Assembly: GCA_945870225.1 (NCBI GenBank)
Contig: CAMBRF010000011.1
Location: forward strand, 1-64,000
Reading direction: 5' to 3'
Source: PVC group bacterium
GTDB lineage: Bacteria > Verrucomicrobiota > Kiritimatiellia > CAIKKV01 > CAITUY01
Length of the DNA stretch: 64,000 nt
The notes under the pieces were generated by a model, which saw only the letters and a list, made by a program, of their open reading frames with translations, did no database searches and was not told where the DNA came from. The first letter of the stretch is position 1; every line of letters begins with the position of its first letter. Positions 23,227 through 32,491 of this stretch are shown piece after piece. The position numbers were made by a program, and so were the translations under genes.

Positions 23227-25169
23227 GATGCTCCATCCTTCTGCTGCGGACGATCCGCCCCGCGTTTTTCCCGGGACAAATTAAAAAGACTCCAACGGGG
23301 TTTATCGAGTGTTCCTTCCAGCCGGAATTCAAACAGGCGGCTGACCGGATACGCCAGGGCCCGCATCGCCTGGCCCATGATCGTCTTGTCCTTCATGGGC
23401 CGGACCTGCACATCAAACGCGAGTTTGCCGTTGAGGGTGCAGTCGCCCCGCGCCGTCAGGCTCAACACATCACCTTCAATCTGAATGTCCCGGCTGCTGA
23501 TCCGGCCCTCCCGAACCTCAAAAGGAATACGAACCTCGGTTTGTTTGGGCGCAAAATTGACCCCCGGCAGGGCTTTCGCCAGCAGGTTGGTCATGCCTCC
23601 GAACAGCGGCAAGCTGAACACCAACCCGCGCCGTACCGTCACATAACCCTGCCCGGTCGCGGTGTCACCCTGCCCGGTCCCCATTCGCCCGGATAAATCC
23701 AGGCTTCCGTACAGCCGTCCCTCGGTCGTCAGGGTCGAGTTGGTGTCGAAAAGGTTTTTGAGCGCCTGAAAATCGACGTGGAAAAGTTCGCCCTTCATTT
23801 CGTACCTTGTCCGCACCTCCGCCCCGCCTTCCGGAATGAAGGCTGCCGACCCTGCAAAGGAACCGCCGCCGATCTTGCCTCTCACGTCGGCCAGCAGATT
23901 GGTAGAGCCCTTCATCTGGAACTTGAAGGAGCACTCATCGGCCACGAACCGCCCCACCCCGATATCGGGTCCCTCTACCACGGCCTCCATATCGGAGCAC
24001 CGGGGATCCTCGTAACCCACCGTCCCCCTGGCATAAATCCGCGTTCCCCGGCCGAATCGACAGTCATCCAGAACACTCCCCGCCTCAATGCCGACAATCT
24101 GCGCGAAAAGGGGAACATCAATGCCGGAAACCACCTCGAAGTCAGCCCGGCCGGCATCGAAATCCAGTTTCAATTTCCCATCAACATGGCGCCCCGCCAC
24201 GACAAGCACCAGGGGATCAAGATTCATCCGGCGACAACCCGGTCTCCCCTCGTAAGATCCCTCCATGTTGGCAAACGCAATACCGGCGCCCCGGTAGGCA
24301 AAATTGGCGGCCTGAACTCGCCCGGTCACCTGCAGCATCCCCGCCTGTCCCGGCGTATAATTGAACAAAAGATCGCAGCCGGGCGGCTCGGCGGGAAAAG
24401 AAAACCATTCCAGAAGGCGACCGATTGCGGGAACCTCCAGAGCGCGGCAGAGCGGCATCAGGATGTGCGGATCGAATGAGGTTGCCATCTTTCCGTGCAC
24501 GCCCTCCTTCCAGAGCCAGAAACACTCGCCCTGAATCCCGCCACGCTGCTGTTCACGGCCGACCATGCCCGACAGCGAGAGGGCCTCTCCACCCCGACTA
24601 TCCATATGGATCAGACTCGTCATCCTCTCAACCCAAACCCCGAGAAAATCGAAATGTTCGAAGGACAGGATCACGTTTACAGGGTCCATGGGCTTCACAG
24701 GAAAACCGGCCTTCCCGTCTCCTTCGGCTGGATCCGGCCTGGTTTCCCGGGGAAGCGCGAGGGGGCGCGCCTGCCCCTCCCTGACCGTGATGCTTTTGAG
24801 TCGGCCCCATCCGGTCTGACGGGGATGAAGGATATTAAACAAAATCCGTACCTCGCGGGCCTGAAGGAAGGGGGCGCCTACCTCCCCTTTGCGGTAAACC
24901 TGCACCTCGCGCGCTGCCAGCCCCCCGCGCCAGTCAAGAGCCAGGTGTTGAACCTGGCAATAGTAATCACCCGAATTAAGGGAGGCCAGCAGTCGACCGG
25001 TGACGCCCTGGGGGAAGCCGAGGCCGACCAGGGCCAGCACGATCAGCACGCACAACGCCAGCACCCCCCCCACTCCCAAACTGATCTGGCACAGCCACGC
25101 CGGACACCTCCACCGCATCCGGCGGGGTGAATCAGCTGCGGGGTTGGATCCCTGGAAAATGGCGGTCAT
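23223..25169 (-). CDS. AsmA-like membrane-anchored periplasmic protein
   Basis: This 648-residue protein has one N-terminal membrane segment (about 30-52, LGVGGVLALCVLIVLALVGLG) and a long beta-rich periplasmic part. The end (EGDVLSLTARGDCTLNGKLAFDVQVRP, VSRLFEFRLEGTLDKPRWSLFNL) is like AsmA/TamB-type C-termini. Such proteins bridge the envelope and are linked to lipid or protein transport. Position between a DUF4340 gene (6-bp gap) and miaB (4-bp overlap) shows operon membership but does not define its job. Confidence 0.75.
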   Translation of the reverse strand: MTAIFQGSNPAADSPRRMRWRCPAWLCQISLGVGGVLALCVLIVLALVGLGFPQGVTGRLLASLNSGDYYCQVQHLALDWRGGLAAREVQVYRKGEVGAPFLQAREVRILFNILHPRQTGWGRLKSITVREGQARPLALPRETRPDPAEGDGKAGFPVKPMDPVNVILSFEHFDFLGVWVERMTSLIHMDSRGGEALSLSGMVGREQQRGGIQGECFWLWKEGVHGKMATSFDPHILMPLCRALEVPAIGRLLEWFSFPAEPPGCDLLFNYTPGQAGMLQVTGRVQAANFAYRGAGIAFANMEGSYEGRPGCRRMNLDPLVLVVAGRHVDGKLKLDFDAGRADFEVVSGIDVPLFAQIVGIEAGSVLDDCRFGRGTRIYARGTVGYEDPRCSDMEAVVEGPDIGVGRFVADECSFKFQMKGSTNLLADVRGKIGGGSFAGSAAFIPEGGAEVRTRYEMKGELFHVDFQALKNLFDTNSTLTTEGRLYGSLDLSGRMGTGQGDTATGQGYVTVRRGLVFSLPLFGGMTNLLAKALPGVNFAPKQTEVRIPFEVREGRISSRDIQIEGDVLSLTARGDCTLNGKLAFDVQVRPMKDKTIMGQAMRALAYPVSRLFEFRLEGTLDKPRWSLFNLSREKRGADRPQQKDGAS

Positions 25170-25175
25170 AGACTT

Positions 25176-27038
25176 TCAGGGAGCCGCTAGCAGGCTCCGG
25201 GTCAACTCCTCCGCCACGGCTCGGGGCAGAACAAAAATAACATCCCGCCCCTGAACCATGGCATACACTCCCTGACGGCGGTCCGACCCTCCCAGAAGAA
25301 TCGTCTTCTGGATGCCGCCTGAACCGGTCAAGCCGAAGGTCAAGCGCGGAGAGGTTTCGTCGAATCCATACTGGCCCGCATTGGTTGCGGCCACGCTCTC
25401 AATACGGACCGCCGCAAGATCCCCGGCCCGTGACAGCAGCGCCGTGACCGCAGCTTCGGAGATCTTGGCGCCGGGAGGAGAATCCACACTCCAATTTCCA
25501 TCGCCATCCCTGACCACGGTCTCCGCCCGCCCGTCCTTCGCCAGCGTCAACCGCCGCACATGGTCCACCTCCAGACCAAACACGCGCCGGTCCATGTAGC
25601 GCATCGCGTCGGCCAGGCTGACAGTCTCCCGCGGCGCACCTCCATCCCAGGCACGCAGCAGTTCCACCGCAGACACCCTGAACACCTTTTGATCCTCCTG
25701 TCGCAAAACCAGACGCGAAGCGGCAACGGTATTGGTACCGACCCAATACGACCACTTCCGCCCGGTAACGACCTCAATGGCCGGAACCGCGTTGGTCACA
25801 GGTTCAGAGCGACCCAGTGGACCTTCGGCCATGGTCAGCTTCACGACCGCCTCCTGGGTGATACGTTCGGCCAGATTCGTACGCGCCCCCTCCTCCGGTT
25901 CATCTCCCCGCAATGCACACATGCTCTTCAAGAGCGAGCCAACCGCTCTCGAATCAGCCAGGCTCCGGAGCGGTTCTGTGATCACCCAGCCCTCCTCGGC
26001 ACGTCGCTCCATCACCAATTTCCTTTCGCCATCGAGAAGGGTCAGACTCACAATCCGGGCCGGATCGGCATCGCACAACCTGCGATCACGCAGGGACTCG
26101 GCCTTGAGGTCCAGTAGCGGCAGCACCGCTTTGCCCACCATGCCGATGGCACCCATGTCACTGATCCGGGCATAGAACAAAGAAGGATTGCCCTGTGCGG
26201 CCTTACCGACCGTCAGCGTAACCCCTTCAGACACTCCTTCGGGCCAGACTGTGACCGCCAGGATTGCCTCATCCGGCCCCAGTCCATAGGCCACGGGATC
26301 GGCGACAGGGACATCGCCGCCGAACGCCTCCACCCGTAACTCCCGCAGGCAACCCAACAGCCACTCCACCGCCGCAGGATCAGCCCGCGCATCACGGGGC
26401 TGCTGAATGCGCCATTCCCCTCCCACCAGCGCCAGTTGAATAAACCCGCCGGCATGCTTGATTTCGATTCGCGCGGTCATCCTCAGCGAGGGGGGGAAAA
26501 CGGCACGATCCCTCAACTCGTCCAGCCGCGACGGCAATGCGGACTCAAACTCCCGCGTCACGGCGAGCACCTCCCCTCCTCCGTTCAGGCGAACATAGAC
26601 GAGATCCCCCAGAGGAGCCTCCTGACCGATGGCAATCTCATCCTGTTTGCGATCATAGCCGACCACGCACTGCGCACGTGGTGGCGCAAGCCCGAAACTT
26701 CCCGGAGATAGCCGCCGCATCCTTTGCATCTCGGGCGAAATCACCTCGCGCTGGCGGGTCCGGCGCAGAGCCTCCAGCAGCTTCTGAATGCGGGCACCGT
26801 TCGCACGGGTTTCCACGGGACGCGTCAGAAACCACGTCTGATCCCGCCTGACGCACATTGCATTAAAGTTCGATGCGGTAATGGCAAGACTGGTGACGTT
26901 ATCAGGTTCAAACCCCAGCATGGGGGCATCCAGCGGAGCCGACAAGCCCACAGGCTGCGTGCCGTGTTCAAAGACCACGATAAACACCACGACCAGCCCC
27001 ACCACTGCCGACAACCACATGACAGGCTTCCACGTCAT
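25176..27038 (-). CDS. DUF4340 domain protein
   Basis: This 620-residue protein has one N-terminal membrane segment (MTWKPVMWLSAVVGLVVVFIVVFEHG) and repeated DUF4340-like units, for example NVTSLAITASNFNAMCVRRDQTWFLTRPVETRANG near residue 47 and later RRLTLAKDGRAETVVRDGDGNWSVDSPPG. DUF4340 proteins are typically encoded with GldF/GldG-type ABC exporters, as here. The start at 27038 gives the usual ATGA overlap with the upstream stop. The function is unknown; it is probably a periplasmic partner of the transporter. Confidence 0.88.
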   Translation of the reverse strand: MTWKPVMWLSAVVGLVVVFIVVFEHGTQPVGLSAPLDAPMLGFEPDNVTSLAITASNFNAMCVRRDQTWFLTRPVETRANGARIQKLLEALRRTRQREVISPEMQRMRRLSPGSFGLAPPRAQCVVGYDRKQDEIAIGQEAPLGDLVYVRLNGGGEVLAVTREFESALPSRLDELRDRAVFPPSLRMTARIEIKHAGGFIQLALVGGEWRIQQPRDARADPAAVEWLLGCLRELRVEAFGGDVPVADPVAYGLGPDEAILAVTVWPEGVSEGVTLTVGKAAQGNPSLFYARISDMGAIGMVGKAVLPLLDLKAESLRDRRLCDADPARIVSLTLLDGERKLVMERRAEEGWVITEPLRSLADSRAVGSLLKSMCALRGDEPEEGARTNLAERITQEAVVKLTMAEGPLGRSEPVTNAVPAIEVVTGRKWSYWVGTNTVAASRLVLRQEDQKVFRVSAVELLRAWDGGAPRETVSLADAMRYMDRRVFGLEVDHVRRLTLAKDGRAETVVRDGDGNWSVDSPPGAKISEAAVTALLSRAGDLAAVRIESVAATNAGQYGFDETSPRLTFGLTGSGGIQKTILLGGSDRRQGVYAMVQGRDVIFVLPRAVAEELTRSLLAAP

Positions 27039-29293
27039 TCGCCCTTCCCCGCCTTCCCGAGCGGTGCACCGGGCACACGACGATCCCTCCGGATCACCGC
27101 CACGCCGCCGGCCAGCAGAAGAAGAAGGCCTGGCAACGCCGGCACGATCAGGACAAAGGCCAGCCATTGCTTGCCCGGCGGCAACCGCAGGTCATACAGG
27201 CCCCGCTCTTCCGCGACATCAGGCAAAGGGGTCTCCCTTTCCATCAACCATTCCATGGCATTCATAAACAAGCGGCGGTTCCCCCCGACCAATCCCCGGT
27301 TGGCGGCAAACTGGGAATCGCCAAACACCACCAGTCGCACGGGTTTGATATCCATCTTGATGGCCGAGCGGACCCCCCTTTCGACACAAAGCGCCACCGC
27401 GATCGGACCCTGCCGATCGTAGCCCTCATTGAACTGCGGCGGATGCTGGTCCAAATCGCTTTCCGCCCAGCTTTGCCGGGACGTCATGGCCAGAACCGCC
27501 ACCCGGGGTCGATCCACACTGTCGGCCAGGCTGCCGGTCGCCGAATCCTGCACCAGCGGTTCCACCGAGCGGGGGGAGGTCAGAACCGTCACCAACCCCT
27601 CAAGGTCCATCACCACAGGATGATTACCATAACGGGTCACAGGAACCTCACCCATGCCGGATGCGGCGGACTTGGTCCGGTCCAGCGGCCACGAGGACCC
27701 CATGCGGGGATCCACAACCCGGTTATGCCCGAGGTTGACCCCCCAATCACGCAAGAGGGGTTCCAGCCCTGTCTCGGCGGCCGAATCAAGCAGGAACATG
27801 ACGCGTCCGCTACGGGCCAGATACTCGCGGATTTTCGCGACCTCCCAAGCCGACAACGGCTGAACGGGCGCGGCCACCACCAGCACCGCACAATCATTGG
27901 AAATACCCGCCGCCGAATCCATCGTCAGGGACCGAACCTCGGCCACACTGTCGTGTATTTCACCCGCTATCTCGGAGTATCCCACGCGGTCGTTAAAGTC
28001 ATCAATGCCCCGCTCCCCGTGGCCGGAAAGGAAATACACCACCGGTGCCGCCTCATGCGAGAGGGTGTACACCGCAGACGCCAGCCCCCGCTCCAGATTT
28101 GCCAGGAAAACCGCCCCCCGCTGACCGGGCCTTGGAACCGCGCCCCCCTGGGACGCAAACGAGGCCAGCGGCAACACCTTCGAGCGACCGCCACTCTCCA
28201 CCACCAGAACCCCCGTCCCATTGAGATTGAACCGGTGAACCAAACCCCGCGTGCGGCCGAGATCCGTATCCGGGTCGACAACCTCGACCTTAACCTGGGA
28301 GCTGACCTTCCGATACTGATCAAGAATCCGGCGGACAGACGGCACAACCCGTTCGCCTGAAGACACCAGCAGGGTCACCTCCACCGGCGTCCGGAGCCCC
28401 TCCAGCACCTGCCGACTCCGTTCAGACAAGGCCCCGGAACCTGAGGCGCTCCAGTTGGCCTGTACTCCGTGCCGCAGGGAGACATAGTTGACCAAAATCA
28501 GCAGCAGTGCCGTGAGCAGGCACGTCACCGCCATGTTCACCACCCCCGCCAAACGCCCGTACCGTGTCATCTGGATCATCCGGACATTCAGGAAGAGCAG
28601 CACCGCGATCACCGAGAGGTAGAAAACCACGGCGCGACCATCCACCACCCCTGCAGCAAAACCAGCGACATGCGAACTCATGGCCACAAGATTCCCCATA
28701 CCGCTCGCGCCGCCCTCGCCGATCCAGTTGCGCAGAGAACCGCGGAAGATGAGAAGACCGCCCACAACAAAGGTCGCCGCGCCAGCCGCCACCTGCCGTC
28801 GCAAAACCTGCGATAAAAACATTCCAGCGGCCGTCACAAACCCGACCACCATGAAAACGACGAGGACCCCGGCCGCCCAGGCGCCCGGGTCAATGCCCCT
28901 CCACGCCGGATCAACCACTCGGAGAAGCCAGGGATAGGATACGGCAGGCAGGCACAACGCCATCATACAGACCACGCCGGCGGTATATTTCGCCAGGACG
29001 ATATCCACCTCATGCACCGGAACCGTCATCAGCAGTTCCAGCGTGCCACTATCCTGTTCCTCCCCCAGCAGCCGGACGGAACAGCTGGCGGTCGTCGCCA
29101 CGACCGCCATCCAGAATAAGACCCCGCCGAAGGTGATCTCCGACGTCAACAATCCCTTGCCGGGCATGGTCACCGCCAGCACCCAGAACCCCAGCCCGGT
29201 CAGGGCCAGAAAAGCCGCCCCCATCAGGTGGTTCGCAGGGAGCCTCAGCCAGCCCCGGACCTCACGACGACAGAGCACGCGAAAAGCGCTCAT
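27035..29293 (-). CDS. GldF/GldG fusion: ABC-2 permease plus auxiliary substrate domain
   Basis: This 752-residue fusion starts with an ABC-2 type permease (about 1-245: FRVLCRREVRGWL, GGVLFWMAVVATTASCSVRLLGEEQDSGTLELLMTVPV and several membrane segments). It continues with a GldG-type auxiliary domain (VSLRHGVQANWSASGSGALSERSRQVLEGLRTPVEVTLL). It ends with two close hydrophobic segments (WLAFVLIVPALPGLLLLLAGGVAVI). In Bacteroidetes GldF and GldG are separate; fused forms occur in PVC genomes. The start is chosen for the ATGA overlap with the ATPase gene. Confidence 0.88.
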   Translation of the reverse strand: MSAFRVLCRREVRGWLRLPANHLMGAAFLALTGLGFWVLAVTMPGKGLLTSEITFGGVLFWMAVVATTASCSVRLLGEEQDSGTLELLMTVPVHEVDIVLAKYTAGVVCMMALCLPAVSYPWLLRVVDPAWRGIDPGAWAAGVLVVFMVVGFVTAAGMFLSQVLRRQVAAGAATFVVGGLLIFRGSLRNWIGEGGASGMGNLVAMSSHVAGFAAGVVDGRAVVFYLSVIAVLLFLNVRMIQMTRYGRLAGVVNMAVTCLLTALLLILVNYVSLRHGVQANWSASGSGALSERSRQVLEGLRTPVEVTLLVSSGERVVPSVRRILDQYRKVSSQVKVEVVDPDTDLGRTRGLVHRFNLNGTGVLVVESGGRSKVLPLASFASQGGAVPRPGQRGAVFLANLERGLASAVYTLSHEAAPVVYFLSGHGERGIDDFNDRVGYSEIAGEIHDSVAEVRSLTMDSAAGISNDCAVLVVAAPVQPLSAWEVAKIREYLARSGRVMFLLDSAAETGLEPLLRDWGVNLGHNRVVDPRMGSSWPLDRTKSAASGMGEVPVTRYGNHPVVMDLEGLVTVLTSPRSVEPLVQDSATGSLADSVDRPRVAVLAMTSRQSWAESDLDQHPPQFNEGYDRQGPIAVALCVERGVRSAIKMDIKPVRLVVFGDSQFAANRGLVGGNRRLFMNAMEWLMERETPLPDVAEERGLYDLRLPPGKQWLAFVLIVPALPGLLLLLAGGVAVIRRDRRVPGAPLGKAGKGE

Positions 29294-30015
29294 GACCGCT
29301 CCTCTCTTCGGGTCACGGCGATCACAACCTCCGCCAGGTTTTGCGCCTGATGTTCGGCCATGAGGGCAGCCGGCGACCCATCCGCCGCCAGACAACCGCG
29401 GTTCATCACTAAAACCCTGCCGCACAAGGTCTGGGTTTCCAGCATGTCATGCGACGAAAACACCACCGTGTGATCCCCGCGGAGCGTCGCGATCAGGGAC
29501 CGGACACGTTCCGCATTCACGGGATCCAGTCCCAGAGTCGGTTCATCCATCAAAATCACATGTGGGGCGCCCACCAGGCAATCGGCCAGCAGAACCCGGC
29601 GTATCTCTCCCTTGGAAAGCTTGCCCATGAGCGCACGCTCGAGCCCCGCCAAACCGCAGCGGCCCATCAGCTCACGCAAGCGCTTCTGCCGCGAGCGACC
29701 CCTCAGGCCTTTCAACTGCGCCCGAAAGGTCAGGTATTCCATCACGCGCATCTCACTGTAAACCGCATCCTTTTCGGTCATATATCCCAGCGCACGCCTG
29801 GCCGCCAGGGACTCGCGTAACGTGTTGCGCCCATCGATCACCACGCACCCCTCACCCGGCATGCGGTAACCTGCCAGAATCCGGAGCAGGGTGGTCTTTC
29901 CCGCCCCGTTGGGGCCGATCAGGCCGACCATCTCGCCGCGTTCAATTTTTACGGTCACGTCCTGAAGGGCAATGATCCTTCCAAAACGTTGTCCGACATG
30001 GCTGATATCAATCAT
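29290..30015 (-). CDS. ABC transporter ATPase (GldA/CcmA-like)
   Basis: This 241-residue ATPase has Walker A GLIGPNGAGKTT, Walker B VILMDEPTLGLD, H-loop VFSSHD and signature LSKGEIRR in place of LSGGQ. It is the first gene of a run of overlapping genes: ATPase, GldF/GldG fusion, DUF4340, AsmA-like, miaB and a membrane protein. ATG 30015 is preferred over a TTG ten codons upstream. The substrate exported is unknown. Confidence 0.92.
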   Translation of the reverse strand: MIDISHVGQRFGRIIALQDVTVKIERGEMVGLIGPNGAGKTTLLRILAGYRMPGEGCVVIDGRNTLRESLAARRALGYMTEKDAVYSEMRVMEYLTFRAQLKGLRGRSRQKRLRELMGRCGLAGLERALMGKLSKGEIRRVLLADCLVGAPHVILMDEPTLGLDPVNAERVRSLIATLRGDHTVVFSSHDMLETQTLCGRVLVMNRGCLAADGSPAALMAEHQAQNLAEVVIAVTRREERS

Positions 30016-30191
30016 GTTTGGTACTTGGCCCCGTGTCTGCTTCAAGGTAAACCGCCATTATGGGGGTGGCAGGCGCGACGTCAAGCTGCGGTTGCCGTCG
30101 GCCCGTCTTTTTTTTGGAGTGCGCTTCTTGCTTGCCTGCCTGCCGCCTCCGTTGTAGAAGTAACCCGCCAATCAATCATGAGGTGAAACCG

Positions 30192-32039
30192 ATGTCTGCT
30201 CGCCATGCAACGAGTTCTGCCACCCCCGACGGGAATGAGCCCGGGGGATCAACCAAACCCCTTCTATTCGAGATCGCCTGGGAGGTCTGCCAGCAGCTCG
30301 GAGGAATCTACACCGTCATCCGGTCGAAAGTGCCCAGCATCGTCGAACAGTGGGGCAGCCGGTACTGTCTGATCGGGCCGTACAACCCCCAGACGTCACA
30401 AACGGAATTCGAGGAATCGCAACCCCCGGGAATTTTTCGCGATGTCCTGAACGCTCTCAAGGAACAGGGTATTGAAGCCCATTACGGCCATTGGCTGATC
30501 ACCGGGCGCCCCCGCGTCATCCTGCTCAATCCCCGCTCGGTCGCCAACCAGCTGGGCTGGATCAAGTACCTGCTCTGGGAGCACCATGGCATTGGAATCC
30601 ACAGCCAGGATGATCTGGTCGATCAGGTCGTATCCTTTGGCTACACCGTTGAACAGTGTCTCCGCGCGCTGGCCAAGGCCCAGCCTACACGCCGCCCGAT
30701 CATTGCCCATTTCCACGAATGGATGGGCGGATCGGCCATCCCCGAAATCCGCCGCGCGAACATCCCGGTCTCCATCGTCTTCACGACTCATGCCACCCTG
30801 CTGGGGCGCTACCTGGCCATGAATGATCCCTGGTTCTATGACCATGTTCCCTTTGTGGACTGGGAAGCCGACGCGCGCCGGTTCAACATCGAGAGTCAGG
30901 TGCGCATCGAACGAGCTGCCGCACACGGCTCGCATGTGTTCTCCACGGTCAGCGACATCACCGGCTACGAATGCGAACACCTGGTCGGCCGCAAACCGGA
31001 TATCCTGCTGCCCAACGGCCTGAACATCGAGCGCTTTGTGGCCCTGCACGAGTTCCAGAACCTGCATCGCGTGAATAAGGAGAAGATCAACCAGTTCGTC
31101 ATGGCGCACTTCTTCCCCAGCTACGCCTTTGACCTGGATCGCACCCTCTACTTCTTCACCTCCGGCCGGTTCGAATACCGTAACAAGGGATTCGACCTGA
31201 CCATTGAGGCGCTGGCCCGCCTGAACTGGCGCATGAAACAGGCCGGCACCAACCGGACCGTCGTCTTTTTTGTCATCACCCGCCAGCCCATCCGCTCCAT
31301 CAACGCCGAGGCGCTACGCCGCCGCGCGATGATGCAGGAAATGCAGCACGACTGCCGGACCATTGCCGAGCAGATCGGGGACCGGCTGTTCACGTCCACG
31401 TCCATGGGCAAGTTCCCGCCGCTCGAGGAACTGGTGGATGATTACTGGCGCCTGCGCCTGCGCCGCCTGATGCATGCGTGGAAAACCAACAAGATGCCCA
31501 CCGTGGTCACCCATGACCTCGTGGACGACACCCACGACGAAATTCTCAACCAGATCCGCTCCTGCTCGCTCTTCAACCTGCCGAGCGACCCGGTGAAAGT
31601 GGTTTATCATCCGGATTTCGTCACCACGAACGATCCGCTCTTCGGCATGGATTACGACCAGTTTGTGCGCGGCTGCCACCTGGGGATTTTCCCGAGTTCG
31701 TATGAGCCGTGGGGGTATGCGCCGCTCGAATGCGCGGCTCTGGGCCTCCCGTCCGTCACCAGCAATCTGTCCGGCTTCGGCACCTATCTGGACCAGAACA
31801 TGCCGGATCATGAAAAGAACGGCCTGCATGTGCTGAACCGCCGCTACGCCTCGTTCGACCTCGCCGCCGCCCAACTGACCGATCGCCTGTTCGACTTCCT
31901 GCAGCTTGACCGCCGCGAGCGCATCAACCAGCGCAACTGCGTGCAAAGCGTCTCGGAACATTTTGACTGGCACAACCTCGGCCGCTATTACGCACAGGCC
32001 TACGAAATGGTGATCCAGCGCTCGAATGCACCGGACTGA
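30192..32039 (+). CDS. GT3-type glycogen synthase (eukaryote-like)
   Basis: This 615-residue glycosyltransferase resembles the GT3 glycogen synthases of fungi and animals more than the bacterial GlgA (GT5). Signs are the N-terminal FEIAWEVCQQLGGIYTVIRSK and the C-terminal FPSSYEPWGYAPLECAALGLPSVTSNLSGFG, with its E-x7-E pair, plus LHVLNRR-type ends. It elongates alpha-1,4-glucan chains from a nucleotide sugar. The ATG at 30192 is preceded by GAGGTG; the frame upstream is non-coding. It is a single gene, divergent from the ABC operon; 30016-30191 should hold both promoters but none is clear. Confidence 0.9.
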   Translation: MSARHATSSATPDGNEPGGSTKPLLFEIAWEVCQQLGGIYTVIRSKVPSIVEQWGSRYCLIGPYNPQTSQTEFEESQPPGIFRDVLNALKEQGIEAHYGHWLITGRPRVILLNPRSVANQLGWIKYLLWEHHGIGIHSQDDLVDQVVSFGYTVEQCLRALAKAQPTRRPIIAHFHEWMGGSAIPEIRRANIPVSIVFTTHATLLGRYLAMNDPWFYDHVPFVDWEADARRFNIESQVRIERAAAHGSHVFSTVSDITGYECEHLVGRKPDILLPNGLNIERFVALHEFQNLHRVNKEKINQFVMAHFFPSYAFDLDRTLYFFTSGRFEYRNKGFDLTIEALARLNWRMKQAGTNRTVVFFVITRQPIRSINAEALRRRAMMQEMQHDCRTIAEQIGDRLFTSTSMGKFPPLEELVDDYWRLRLRRLMHAWKTNKMPTVVTHDLVDDTHDEILNQIRSCSLFNLPSDPVKVVYHPDFVTTNDPLFGMDYDQFVRGCHLGIFPSSYEPWGYAPLECAALGLPSVTSNLSGFGTYLDQNMPDHEKNGLHVLNRRYASFDLAAAQLTDRLFDFLQLDRRERINQRNCVQSVSEHFDWHNLGRYYAQAYEMVIQRSNAPD

Positions 32040-32045
32040 TCCCCA

Positions 32046-32084
32046 CAAAAAACGGAGAGGCGCCCTTGGCGCGGCGCCCCTCCG
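32046..32084 (-). terminator. Intrinsic terminator of the amtB-glnK unit
   Basis: Arms 32054-32064 and 32073-32083 form an 11-position stem with one mismatch region. On the minus strand it is followed by a run of six Us (32047-32052). It lies about 40 bp beyond the stop of the PII gene and just after the convergent glycogen synthase. Confidence 0.85.
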
Positions 32085-32120
32085 GCTCACTTAGGTTGTT
32101 CAGTTCTCTTTATCGACATA

Positions 32121-32462
32121 TCAGCCTATGGCCACACCTCCTGTTTCCCCGGTTCGGATCCGGATGCAGTCATCCAGGTTAAGGACAAAGATCTTGCCAT
32201 CGCCGACCTGCCCCGTCCGCGCCCCTGTGGTGATCGCCTCAATCGTGGGCTTGACGTAGGCGTCGTTGACCGCGATCTCCAGTTTCACCTTTCGCAGCAG
32301 GCTGCCGGCCTCCTTATGACTGCGGTAAACTTCCGCAATTCCCTTCTGCCGTCCACGACCCAGCACATTGGTCACGGTCACCAGATGGATTTCCTTATCC
32401 GTCAGCAGTTTCAATACTTCGTCCACCCGGTCGGGTTGAATAATCGCCACAATGTATTTCAT
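32121..32462 (-). CDS. glnK: PII nitrogen regulatory protein (GlnK/GlnB family)
   Basis: This 113-residue PII protein senses 2-oxoglutarate and ATP/ADP and blocks the ammonium transporter encoded just upstream. The family start YIVAIIQPDRVDEVLKLL, T-loop region GRGRQKGIAEVYRSHKEAG, LEIAVND and the GDGKIFVL segment are clear. The T-loop keeps the first Tyr (Y46 position) but has Glu where the uridylylated Tyr51 normally is, so control by uridylylation is unlikely. It follows amtB by 29 bp. Confidence 0.93.
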   Translation of the reverse strand: MKYIVAIIQPDRVDEVLKLLTDKEIHLVTVTNVLGRGRQKGIAEVYRSHKEAGSLLRKVKLEIAVNDAYVKPTIEAITTGARTGQVGDGKIFVLNLDDCIRIRTGETGGVAIG

Positions 32463-32491
32463 GATTTTAGTCTCCTGTCTTATGTCGCGCT

